Below, piece after piece: positions 32,581 to 40,531 of a stretch of DNA of 64,000 nt (the first letter of the stretch is position 1; every line of letters begins with the position of its first letter). A program made the translations under genes and the position numbers. The notes beneath the pieces are model-generated. The model made no database searches and was not told the DNA's origin. It worked only from the letters and a program-made list of their open reading frames with translations. Origin of the DNA: an uncultured Eubacteriales bacterium (GTDB lineage Bacteria > Bacillota > Clostridia > Oscillospirales > Oscillospiraceae); assembly GCA_900553805.1 (NCBI GenBank), contig USEU01000002.1:6840-70839 (forward strand). The letters are read 5' to 3'.

Positions 32581-35325
32581 ATGAAAATATTTCGGAGATT
32601 GCTGCCGGTCATTTGCCTTACGCTGTTGCTGTGCGGCTGTGCGGAGAAGGCAAAGCCGGAGAGCATCGATACCGGGATTTTTTCCCGGGAAATCCAGGTA
32701 GGATCCACCGGCGGCCGGCTGGAGATCGTTCACGCGGACAAGTCCACCCAGGCAGCTGAGCCGGGAGCGCTTCTGAAGAGCGATGATGGGCTCCGCGTTG
32801 GCTCCGATGCCGAGCTGACGCTGAATGCCGATGGAAATAAGCAAATCTACATGCAGGAAAGCTCTGAGATCCGCCTGGAAGCCTCCGGTACGCCGGAAAA
32901 CGGTAAGACCAGGATCCATCTGGAGGATGGCGGCATCCTGATCCGGCTGGAGGAGCCGCTGGCTCAGGGGGAATTGTTCCAGATTCAGACGGACGGCGCA
33001 CTGGTCTCCATTGGACAGGGTGTTGTCCGGGTCAGCAAGGTGAAGGATCATACTTTGATCGAGGTATTCCAGGGAGCCGCTGAAGCGATGCTGACAGGAA
33101 GCGGGAAGAAGACCACCGCCGAGGCAGGGGAGGCCCTGCTCATCAGCACCCAAGGGGAGAAGGCTTCCTTCGTGCTGGCGGACGAGATCGATCAGGACGC
33201 CTGGAAGTCCACCGAACCCTGGTCCCTCCAATCCGGCAAGAAGGGCGGTGGTACGCCTGTGCTGGACATCCCCTATGGCAAGCTGCCCGCCGGTGTGCTG
33301 GAGCAACTGCTGGCCTGGGCAAAGGAAGGGCAGACGCTCTGCCTGACGGAGGAAGCGATCGGGAACCTGCTGGCCACCGGGCATGATTACACGGATATCC
33401 AGCGGGAAGAGCCGACCTGCCTGAAGGGCGGCAAAGTGCTCCAGGAGTGCCGTCTGTGCGGCGAGACTCGTGAGGAGCTGCTTCCCGCACTGGGCCACAC
33501 CGAGGAGACAATGTCCGCCGAGGACCCGACCTGCACCCAGGAGGGAAAAACTGCCGGGGTGAAGTGCGAGGCGTGCGGCGAAGTTCTGACGCCCCAGGAG
33601 GCGATTCCCGCCACGGGGCACACGCCGCAGACAACGGATGCCGGAGAGACCCGCTGCGCGGTATGCAGCGAGCCGGTGGAGCCGGAGGATATCCAGCATG
33701 AGCATAAGCCGCAGACGGTTCCCGCGATGGCTCCCACCTGCGAAAAAACCGGCCTGACCGAAGGGAGCGTCTGCGCCCTTTGCGGCCAGGTGCTGACGGA
33801 GCAGGAGATTGTACCGGCCCTGGGTCACAGCAGCAAGACTGTCCAAGGCCGCGCGCCCACCTGCACCCGCCCCGGCCTGACGGACGGAGCGCGCTGTACC
33901 ACCTGCGGCAAGCTGCTTGCCAGACAGGAGACCATTCCCATGACGGCCCACCAGGAGCAGATGACACCGGCGGTCGCCCCCACCTGCACCAAGGAGGGCA
34001 AAACCGAATCGGTGGTCTGCGGCCTCTGCGGCAAGGTGCTGAAAGAGGCGGAAGCCGTCCCCATGACGGGGCATACCGTTGATACGGTTCCGGGGCGCGC
34101 GCCCACCTGCACTCGCCCCGGCCTGACCGATGGTCAGCGCTGCACTGTCTGCAAGACGTGGATCCAGCGCCAGCAGCCTATCCACACCGTTGACCATACG
34201 CCGGAGACCATTCCTGCGGTGGCTCCTACCTGTACTGAGCCCGGCCTGACCGAGGGGAGCCGTTGTGCGGTCTGCGGAAAAAACCTGACCCAGCAGGAGG
34301 AAGTCCCGGCACTGGGCCATACCGAAGCGGCGATCCCAGGCAGGGAAGCGACCTGTACCAGAACGGGTCTGACGGAGGGGAAAAAGTGTGAGATCTGCGG
34401 CGAGGTGCTCCTTGCGCAAAGCAGCATCCCCAAGCCGGAGCACACCCCGACTGTGATCCCTGCCCGGGAGGCAACCTGCTCACAAATCGGCCTGACCGAA
34501 GGCTCCCGCTGCGCAGTCTGCGGCAGACTGCTGGTGCGGCAAAAGACAGTGGAGAAGCTTCCCCACACCCCCGAGAAGATTCACGGGATCTATCCCATGT
34601 GCTTCCGGGACGGCTATACCGATGGCTCCAAGTGCTCCGTCTGCGGCGAGATCCTGGAGCCCTGCGAGGTCATCCCGGCATTGCCCCATACCGTTGGCTA
34701 CCTGCTTGCGGCGGAACCCACCTGTACCCAGCCGGGCTGCACCCTGGGAATCGTGTGCTGCGTATGCAGCTACGTAATAAGGCCCCAGGAGACGATCCCC
34801 AGAGTTCCCCATACGCCGCAGACGGTTCCGGCGGTAGCGCCGACCTGCACCCAGCCTGGCCTGACGGAAGGCTCCGTCTGCTCCGTCTGCGGTGAGGTCC
34901 TCACGGCGCAGAGAGAGATCCCGGCCACTTCCCACACCCCCGGCGACCCGGTTAAAGAGATTAACCCGGTGGCCCCCGTGCTGGATGGCAGCGGGAACCT
35001 GGTCATGAACGAGGCAAACCCGCCCTACTGCTACGCCATGGTCACCAGATGCACCACCTGCGGCGAGGTGCTGGATAAGAAATGCTTTGACCACGTAGAT
35101 GGTACATCAACGGCCAGCGCAGTCGGGGAAGCGGATAAATGCCAGCGGATCGACATAAGCTGCGTCGGCTGCAATGAAACAATTCGCCGGTATTATACAT
35201 CGGGCCATGAATTTAGCGAGACCGTAGAAGCCGGAGAGGATGGCATTTCCTATGACGTGAGAACGTGCGGAAAATGCGGTTACTCGATCAAAAGCCCAAA
35301 AGACACGGCAAGTGAAGAGCTGTAA
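32581..35325 (+). CDS. Surface lipoprotein with FecR-like domain and CxxC tandem repeats, 914 aa
   Basis: A lipoprotein signal (MKIFRRLLPVICLTLLLCGC, lipid Cys20) anchors the protein outside. Residues about 35-190 form a beta-rich region with a FecR-like pattern (DDGLRVGSDAELTLNADG, GQGVVRVSKVKDHTLIEVFQGAAEA, EAGEALLIS). From residue 267 to the end run about 16 units of roughly 41 residues. The consensus is HTPETxPAVAPTCTxPGLTEG, then xxCxxCGEVL and xxQExIPALG; each full unit has one CxxC pair and one further Cys. The units look like small zinc-ribbon or disulfide modules stacked into a stalk. A role in binding metal, cell wall or a partner is possible but not shown. AAGGAG is 7 bases before ATG 32581. 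Confidence 0.85.
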   Translation: MKIFRRLLPVICLTLLLCGCAEKAKPESIDTGIFSREIQVGSTGGRLEIVHADKSTQAAEPGALLKSDDGLRVGSDAELTLNADGNKQIYMQESSEIRLEASGTPENGKTRIHLEDGGILIRLEEPLAQGELFQIQTDGALVSIGQGVVRVSKVKDHTLIEVFQGAAEAMLTGSGKKTTAEAGEALLISTQGEKASFVLADEIDQDAWKSTEPWSLQSGKKGGGTPVLDIPYGKLPAGVLEQLLAWAKEGQTLCLTEEAIGNLLATGHDYTDIQREEPTCLKGGKVLQECRLCGETREELLPALGHTEETMSAEDPTCTQEGKTAGVKCEACGEVLTPQEAIPATGHTPQTTDAGETRCAVCSEPVEPEDIQHEHKPQTVPAMAPTCEKTGLTEGSVCALCGQVLTEQEIVPALGHSSKTVQGRAPTCTRPGLTDGARCTTCGKLLARQETIPMTAHQEQMTPAVAPTCTKEGKTESVVCGLCGKVLKEAEAVPMTGHTVDTVPGRAPTCTRPGLTDGQRCTVCKTWIQRQQPIHTVDHTPETIPAVAPTCTEPGLTEGSRCAVCGKNLTQQEEVPALGHTEAAIPGREATCTRTGLTEGKKCEICGEVLLAQSSIPKPEHTPTVIPAREATCSQIGLTEGSRCAVCGRLLVRQKTVEKLPHTPEKIHGIYPMCFRDGYTDGSKCSVCGEILEPCEVIPALPHTVGYLLAAEPTCTQPGCTLGIVCCVCSYVIRPQETIPRVPHTPQTVPAVAPTCTQPGLTEGSVCSVCGEVLTAQREIPATSHTPGDPVKEINPVAPVLDGSGNLVMNEANPPYCYAMVTRCTTCGEVLDKKCFDHVDGTSTASAVGEADKCQRIDISCVGCNETIRRYYTSGHEFSETVEAGEDGISYDVRTCGKCGYSIKSPKDTASEEL
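33379..35300 (+). repeat. Tandem ~123-bp coding repeats (CxxC modules)
   Basis: Twelve well-conserved and about four diverged units encode the ~41-residue modules of the lipoprotein. One unit near 33620-33690 is shortened and the last three are the most diverged. Neighbouring units differ in many codons, so the array is old rather than freshly duplicated. Confidence 0.85.
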
Positions 35326-35357
35326 CCGCTTTTGCACGATCTTCGGATAATTTCATC

Positions 35358-35396
35358 GGGCGGATGCTCTGTTCAAGAGCACCCGCCCAAATTATT
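35358..35396 (+). terminator. Terminator after the repeat lipoprotein gene
   Basis: GGGCGGATGCTCT (35358-35370) pairs with AGAGCACCCGCCC (35376-35388) with one mismatch; only AAATTATTT follows. Confidence 0.55.
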
Positions 35397-35532
35397 TGCT
35401 TCCAGCTCTTGACAGAAAATGATATAATAAATTTAAATGGAGTGAACTGGATTCCACCCATTTTTCATGCCCGCGCTGCCCTGAGAAATCGATTTTCTGG
35501 GCCGCAAGGCAATCTTTGGTCGAGGAGCAAAA

Positions 35533-36237
35533 ATGATGATCGAGAGCCTGAGCAGCTTCTTTTCGCAGCTCACATCCAACCGCCTGGTGAATATATTGAT
35601 TGAGTCATTCCCGAAGATGCTGCTGCCGGGGCTGAAGATGACCATTCCGCTGACTGCCATTTCATTTGCGTGTGCCCTGGTGATCGCGGTGATCGCCGCC
35701 ATGATCCGGGTGGCCAAGGTACCTGTGCTTCAGCAGATCGTTCGCTTTTATATCTGGGTCATTCGCGGTACGCCGCTGCTGGTTCAGCTGTACGTGGTGT
35801 TTTATGGCCTGCCCAATCTGGGCGTGGTGCTGGAGCCGTTCCCCACGGCGGTGCTGGTGTTCTCCATCAACGAGGGAGCCTATTGCGCCGAGACCATGCG
35901 GGCGGCCATCGAGTCCATTCCCCGGGGGCAGATGGAGGCAGGCGTCTGCGTGGGTATGAGCTGGATGCAGACCATGCGGCACGTGGTCCTGCCCCAGGCC
36001 TTCCGCACCGCGTTCCCGCCGCTGTCCAATTCGCTGATCTCCATGCTCAAGGATACCTCTCTGGCGGCCAACATTACCGTGATGGAGATGTTCATGGTCA
36101 CCCAGCGCATTGCCTCCCGGTATTATGAGCACTTGGCGCTGTACATTGAGGTCGCCATGATCTACCTGCTGTTCTGTACCGTGCTGACCAAAGTCCAGGC
36201 TGTCTGTGAGAAGAAACTGGCAGCCTATGGCTTCTAA
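35533..36237 (+). CDS. Polar amino-acid ABC transporter permease
   Basis: The 234-residue membrane subunit has about five helices and the permease signature FYIWVIRGTPLLVQLYVVFYGLPNLG, plus the EAA loop EAGVCVGMSWMQTMRHVVLPQA that contacts the ATPase. It belongs to the His/Glu/Gln/Arg/opine (HisM/TcyB-like) group; the substrate is a polar amino acid, with cystine a plausible guess. GAGGAG lies 7 bases before the ATG. First gene of a three-gene operon with ATPase and binding protein. Confidence 0.9.
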   Translation: MMIESLSSFFSQLTSNRLVNILIESFPKMLLPGLKMTIPLTAISFACALVIAVIAAMIRVAKVPVLQQIVRFYIWVIRGTPLLVQLYVVFYGLPNLGVVLEPFPTAVLVFSINEGAYCAETMRAAIESIPRGQMEAGVCVGMSWMQTMRHVVLPQAFRTAFPPLSNSLISMLKDTSLAANITVMEMFMVTQRIASRYYEHLALYIEVAMIYLLFCTVLTKVQAVCEKKLAAYGF

Positions 36238-36249
36238 GGAGGGGACAGG

Positions 36250-36996
<747 letters not shown>

Positions 36997-37002
36997 ATCA
37001 AG

Positions 37003-37794
37003 ATGAAAAGAACGTTTGCTGCACTTTGTGTCGTCCTGATGCTGGCGGCGATGCTGACCATGGCGGTTTCCGCCAAGTCCTCCGACGACCTGCTGGCCAC
37101 CATTCAGCAGCGGGGTAAGATCATTATCGGCCTGGAGGGCGATTGGGCGCCCTGGTCCTTTGTGGGTGAGGATGATGAGCTGACCGGCTATGATGTGGAG
37201 GTGGCCAAGGCCATTGCGGAAAAGCTGGGCGTGGAGGCAGAGATTATCCCCGGCGAGTGGGACGGCCTGTTTGCCGGTATGGACGCCGGGCGGTATGATA
37301 TCGTGGTGAACGGTGTTGAGGTGACCCCGGAACGGGAGGATAAGTACGATTTCACCGATCCCTATGCCTACATCCGCACCGCGCTGATCGTTCGCGGTGA
37401 TAACGATACCATCCACTCCTTTGAGGACCTGGACGGGAAGAAGACAGCCAACTCCATCGCCTCCACCTATATGAACCTGGCAGAGAGCTACGGCGCGACC
37501 TGCTACGGTGTGGCCACGCTGGACGAGACACTGACCATGGTGCTTCAGGGCCGTGCGGACGCTACGCTGAATGCCATCGTCTCTTATACCGATTACATGG
37601 CCCAGCACCCGGATTCCAACCTGAAGGTGGTCGCCACCACCGAGGAAGCCTCCAATGTCTCCATCCCCATGCGCAAGGGGGAGGAGACCGCTTCTTTGAT
37701 GGAGGCCATCAATCAGGCCATTGCCGAGCTGCGGGAGGATGGTGTCCTCTCTGAGCTGTCCACCCGCTTCTTTGGCGAGGATATCTCTGAGTAA
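37003..37794 (+). CDS. Polar amino-acid ABC transporter substrate-binding protein
   Basis: The 263-residue protein is a family 3 solute-binding protein: GKIIIGLEGDWAPWSFVGEDDELTGYDVEVAKAIAEKLG, GRYDIVVNGVEVTPERE and FTDPYAYIRTALIV. The signal MKRTFAALCVVLMLAAMLTMAVSA ends without a lipobox Cys, which is unusual for a Gram-positive binding protein, normally a lipoprotein; it may stay bound by an uncleaved signal or by the permease. AAAGGAG precedes the ATG. It is the last gene of the operon. Confidence 0.9.
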   Translation: MKRTFAALCVVLMLAAMLTMAVSAKSSDDLLATIQQRGKIIIGLEGDWAPWSFVGEDDELTGYDVEVAKAIAEKLGVEAEIIPGEWDGLFAGMDAGRYDIVVNGVEVTPEREDKYDFTDPYAYIRTALIVRGDNDTIHSFEDLDGKKTANSIASTYMNLAESYGATCYGVATLDETLTMVLQGRADATLNAIVSYTDYMAQHPDSNLKVVATTEEASNVSIPMRKGEETASLMEAINQAIAELREDGVLSELSTRFFGEDISE

Positions 37795-37808
37795 GGGCTG
37801 AAATTAAC

Positions 37809-37861
37809 AAGTGAGTTCACCGCAGAAGCACAGATGTGCCTCCGCGGTGAACTTATTTTTA
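37809..37861 (+). terminator. Terminator of the amino-acid ABC operon
   Basis: GTTCACCGC (37815-37823) pairs with GCGGTGAAC (37844-37852), inner stem GCACA/TGTGC, then TTATTTTT. Confidence 0.8.
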
Positions 37862-37922
37862 CAAAAAGAAAGCATACGACTGTTCACATTCTGTTCATTC
37901 CTCCAAAATTGACGGACAGGGG

Positions 37923-37951
37923 TTGCATCCAACATTTGAATATGATATATT
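37923..37951 (+). promoter_or_regulatory. Promoter of the glycine riboswitch unit
   Basis: TTGCAT (37923-37928) and TATATT (37946-37951), 17-base spacer. Confidence 0.6.
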
Positions 37952-37989
37952 TCTTCCAAACTTTCAGCAATTGAATATTGTGCGACAGG

Positions 37990-38155
37990 AAGCGTGCGGA
38001 GAACTGGACAAGGAAGTCCGACCGACGGAGTGAAACTCTCAGGTAAGAGGACCGCATGTGGATCGCACTCTGGAGACATCCGGGCCCAACCCGGAGGCCG
38101 AAGGTGCAAGGGGTGGCTGACCACCGAATCTCTCAGGCAAAAGGACAGAGCATTT
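37990..38155 (+). ncRNA. Tandem glycine riboswitch
   Basis: Two aptamers are visible. The first has GCGGAGAACTGGACAAGG, CCGACGGAGTGAAACTCTCAG and AGGACCGC (about 37993-38055). The second has GCACTCTGGAGACATCCG, GCCGAAGGTGCAAG, CCACCGAATCTCTCAGGC and AAAAGGACAGAG (about 38065-38152). Glycine binding typically turns such RNAs on; the AlsT symporter follows. Confidence 0.93.
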
Positions 38156-38197
38156 TAAGCAGAGGGTGGATTTTACCCGCTGCCTGAAATCTGCTTT

Positions 38198-38229
38198 TGA
38201 GAGTACCCTCTTGCGGGTGCTCTTTTTTC
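38198..38229 (+). terminator. Glycine riboswitch expression-platform terminator
   Basis: GAGTACCC pairs with GGGTGCTC (one G-U), followed by six T, between the aptamers and the AlsT ribosome binding site. Confidence 0.65.
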
Positions 38230-38258
38230 ATATTCAAAATACCCAAGGAGGAAGAAAA

Positions 38259-39755
38259 ATGGAAAACGTTGTTCAAACCGTCACGAAGGTGAATGATTCC
38301 GTCAATGGCTTTGTATGGGGAATGCCCATGCTGATCATGCTGGTTGGAACCGGCATCCTGATGACGCTGCTTACCAGGGCCTTTCAGCTGACCAGATTCC
38401 GCTACTGGATGAAGCACACCATCGGCGGCATCTTTACCAACAAGCACATCACGGCCCATACAGCCAAGGAGGATAAGTCCATCAGCCAATTCCAGAGCCT
38501 TTGCACGGCGCTGGCGGCCACCATCGGCACCGGCAATATCTCCGGCGTGGCGGCGGCCATTGCCACCGGCGGCCCCGGCTCCGTTTTCTGGATGTGGATC
38601 GTGGCGATTTTCGGCATGATGACGAACTATTCCGAAAATGTCCTGGGCATCTACTACCGCCGCAAGAATAAGGACGGTGAGTGGTGCGGCGGCGCCATGT
38701 ACTATCTGAAGGATGGCCTGGGCAGCTTCCCCGGCTACAAAAGAATCGGCGCGGTGCTGGCGGTGCTGTTCAGCATCTTCTGCGTCATTGCCTCCTTTGG
38801 CATCGGCAATATGAGTCAGATTAACTCCATCGCTGTGAACATGCAGCAGGCCTTCAGCGTCCCCATGTGGGTCACCGGCGTGTGCCTGATGGTGGTTGCG
38901 GCGCTGGTGGTGGTTGGCGGTCTGAAGCGCATCGCGGCAGTCACGGAAAAGCTGGTGCCATTTATGGCCCTGATCTACATCATCGGTACCGTAGTCGTGG
39001 TCTTCATGAACGCTTCCCGGATCGGCCCGGCCTTTGCTATCATTTTCAAGTGCGCCTTTACCGGCCGTGCGGCCTTTGGCGGTGTGGTAGGCGCCACGGT
39101 GAAGGATGCCGTGACCTGGGGCATGAAGCGGGGCGTGTTCTCCAATGAGGCGGGGCTTGGTTCCTCTGTTATGGTGCACTCCAATTCCAATGTAAAGGAG
39201 CCGGTGATGCAGGGCATGTGGGGCATCTTTGAGGTGTTTGCCGATACCATCATCGTTTGCTCCCTTACCGCTCTGACGGTGCTCACCAGCGGCCTGGTGG
39301 ATCTGGACACCGGCGCAATGCTCACCACCACGGAGAAGACCGCCATGGTTGCCGAGGCCTTCGAGCTGAGCTTTGGTAAATTCGGCGCATGGTTCATTGC
39401 CATTGCGGTGTTGCTGTTTGCCTTCTCCACAGTCCTGGGCTGGAGTCACTACGGCACCAAGGCCTTTGAGTATCTCTTCGGCACCAAGGCGGCCATCGGC
39501 TATAAGATCGCGTTCGTTGCCTTCATCATCGTGGGCGCGACCATGAGCCTTGACCTTGCCTGGGACCTGTCCGACACCTTTAACGGCCTGATGGCCATCC
39601 CCAACCTGATCGGTGTCATCAGCCTGAGCAGCCTGGTGTACCGTATCACCGCAAACTACATCGACCGGGTGATCCGGGGCAAAAAGCTGGAGCCGATGTA
39701 TTCCGCCTTCCCGGAATACCAGGCACAGGAAGAAGCGGAGGAAGCGGCGAAGTAA
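38259..39755 (+). CDS. alsT: Sodium:alanine/glycine symporter, AGCS family
   Basis: The 498-residue membrane protein imports (or exports) alanine or glycine with Na+. Family signatures are ALAATIGTGNISGVAAAIATGGPGSVFWMW around residues 85-115, GGAMYYLKDGLG, and GVFSNEAGLGSSVMVHSNS. Control by the glycine riboswitch indicates glycine as the physiological substrate. AAGGAGG lies 7 bases before ATG 38259; a longer in-frame start would run into the riboswitch terminator. Confidence 0.94.
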   Translation: MENVVQTVTKVNDSVNGFVWGMPMLIMLVGTGILMTLLTRAFQLTRFRYWMKHTIGGIFTNKHITAHTAKEDKSISQFQSLCTALAATIGTGNISGVAAAIATGGPGSVFWMWIVAIFGMMTNYSENVLGIYYRRKNKDGEWCGGAMYYLKDGLGSFPGYKRIGAVLAVLFSIFCVIASFGIGNMSQINSIAVNMQQAFSVPMWVTGVCLMVVAALVVVGGLKRIAAVTEKLVPFMALIYIIGTVVVVFMNASRIGPAFAIIFKCAFTGRAAFGGVVGATVKDAVTWGMKRGVFSNEAGLGSSVMVHSNSNVKEPVMQGMWGIFEVFADTIIVCSLTALTVLTSGLVDLDTGAMLTTTEKTAMVAEAFELSFGKFGAWFIAIAVLLFAFSTVLGWSHYGTKAFEYLFGTKAAIGYKIAFVAFIIVGATMSLDLAWDLSDTFNGLMAIPNLIGVISLSSLVYRITANYIDRVIRGKKLEPMYSAFPEYQAQEEAEEAAK

Positions 39756-39771
39756 AATAGAATCGTTGAAT

Positions 39772-39814
39772 AACCAAAAGCTCCTGGGGCGCATCGTCCC
39801 AGGAGCTTTTGGTT
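39772..39814. terminator. Terminator after alsT
   Basis: AACCAAAAGCTCCTGGG pairs with TCCCAGGAGCTTTTGGTT (39797-39814); U-rich on both strands, so it can also end the leftward gene fragment. Confidence 0.85.
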
Positions 39815-39826
39815 AGGAAGGAGCTT

Positions 39827-40228
39827 TTACTTGGTGCCCTCCAGCGCTACGCCGTTGACGTACAGGGTGTAGCCATTGCTGATGATCTGGGAGGCATCTC
39901 CAGTGAAGCTTGTAATGTAGCTGTCGCCGCCGTCGGAATCCCCGGATTTGGTAACGGTGGCATTTGTCAGGGTGACAGTCTCATCCGTATCAATGAGGAT
40001 CGCATTTTCATCCGCGCTGTCCGATAGATAGATGCCATCCGTCAGGGTGTCGGCGGAGGAGATCTCTGTTGCTGCGGTATAGGTCACGCTGGAGGCGGAG
40101 CCTCCGGGACCGCCCCCAGGACCGCCGGGACCTCCCGGCCCTCCTCCGGGGCCGCCGCTGGGGGAATTTCCCCCTGGCCCCTCCGCCAGAGCACTCAGGG
40201 AAAAAATGATGGTCAGACACAGAGCCAC
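39827..40228 (-). pseudogene. Deletion remnant of a secreted beta-helix surface protein
   Basis: The reading frame gives a signal-like start (VALCLTIIFSLSALAEG), a Gly/Pro-rich linker of repeated GGPGG, and SVTYTAATEISSADTLTDGIYLSDSADENAILIDTDETVTLTNATVTKSGDS. It then jumps to DSYITSFTGDASQIISNGYTLYVNGVALEGTK. In the large clostridial right-handed beta-helix proteins I recall, the first part is the N-terminus and the last part is the extreme C-terminus, with several hundred residues between. Here they join at a GDS/GDS microhomology, so the core has been lost in frame. The 5' end lacks an ATG and ribosome binding site because it abuts a second deletion junction near 40230. Confidence 0.65.
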
Positions 40229-40234
40229 CGCTCT

Positions 40235-40480
40235 GTGAGCCTGGCAGGCCGCGGACGCAAGACGGTACTGACAGTGCAGAATTTCGGCTCGGTGATCGCC
40301 CCGGAGGACCTGCCCCATGTCTTTGAGCGCTTCTACCGCGGCGACAAGGCCCGTACCGCCCAGCAGGGCCACGGCCTGGGGCTTGCCATCATCAAGCGCA
40401 CCGTGGAGCTGATGGACGGGAAAATCGAGGCCGCCAGCGCCCCGGAGACGGGGACTGTATTTACCGTGATTTTCGGATAA
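40235..40480 (+). pseudogene. C-terminal fragment of a sensor histidine kinase
   Basis: About 80 residues match the end of a HisKA-HATPase kinase: VLTVQNFGSVIAPEDLPHVFERFYRGDKAR, the G2 box QGHGLGLAIIKRTVELMDGKIEA, and GTVFTVIF. The dimerisation domain, the N box and the whole sensor are missing, and there is no start signal. Opposite it, only a few bases away, begins the truncated secreted protein gene, so a deletion has removed the kinase 5' part and probably a response regulator. Confidence 0.75.
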
Positions 40481-40489
40481 GCACAAAAG

Positions 40490-40523
40490 AAAAGCACCGA
40501 CTCGGCCTTGAGTCGGTGCTTTA
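40490..40523. terminator. Bidirectional terminator between the kinase fragment and vanW
   Basis: AAAGCACCGACTC pairs with GAGTCGGTGCTTT (40510-40522), A-rich on the left and T-rich on the right. Confidence 0.8.
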
Positions 40524-40531
40524 AAATATGC

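Noticed and set aside
35411-35430. TTGACA followed by TATAAT before the amino-acid ABC operon
   Set aside because: The spacing is only 8 bases, so they cannot be one promoter; TTCCAG 17 bases before TATAAT is possible but too weak to list.
39827-40486. A 219-codon minus-strand frame running from the secreted-protein remnant through the kinase fragment
   Set aside because: The upstream 85 codons are the antisense of the kinase coding sequence; only the part from about 40228 leftward is homologous to a real protein.
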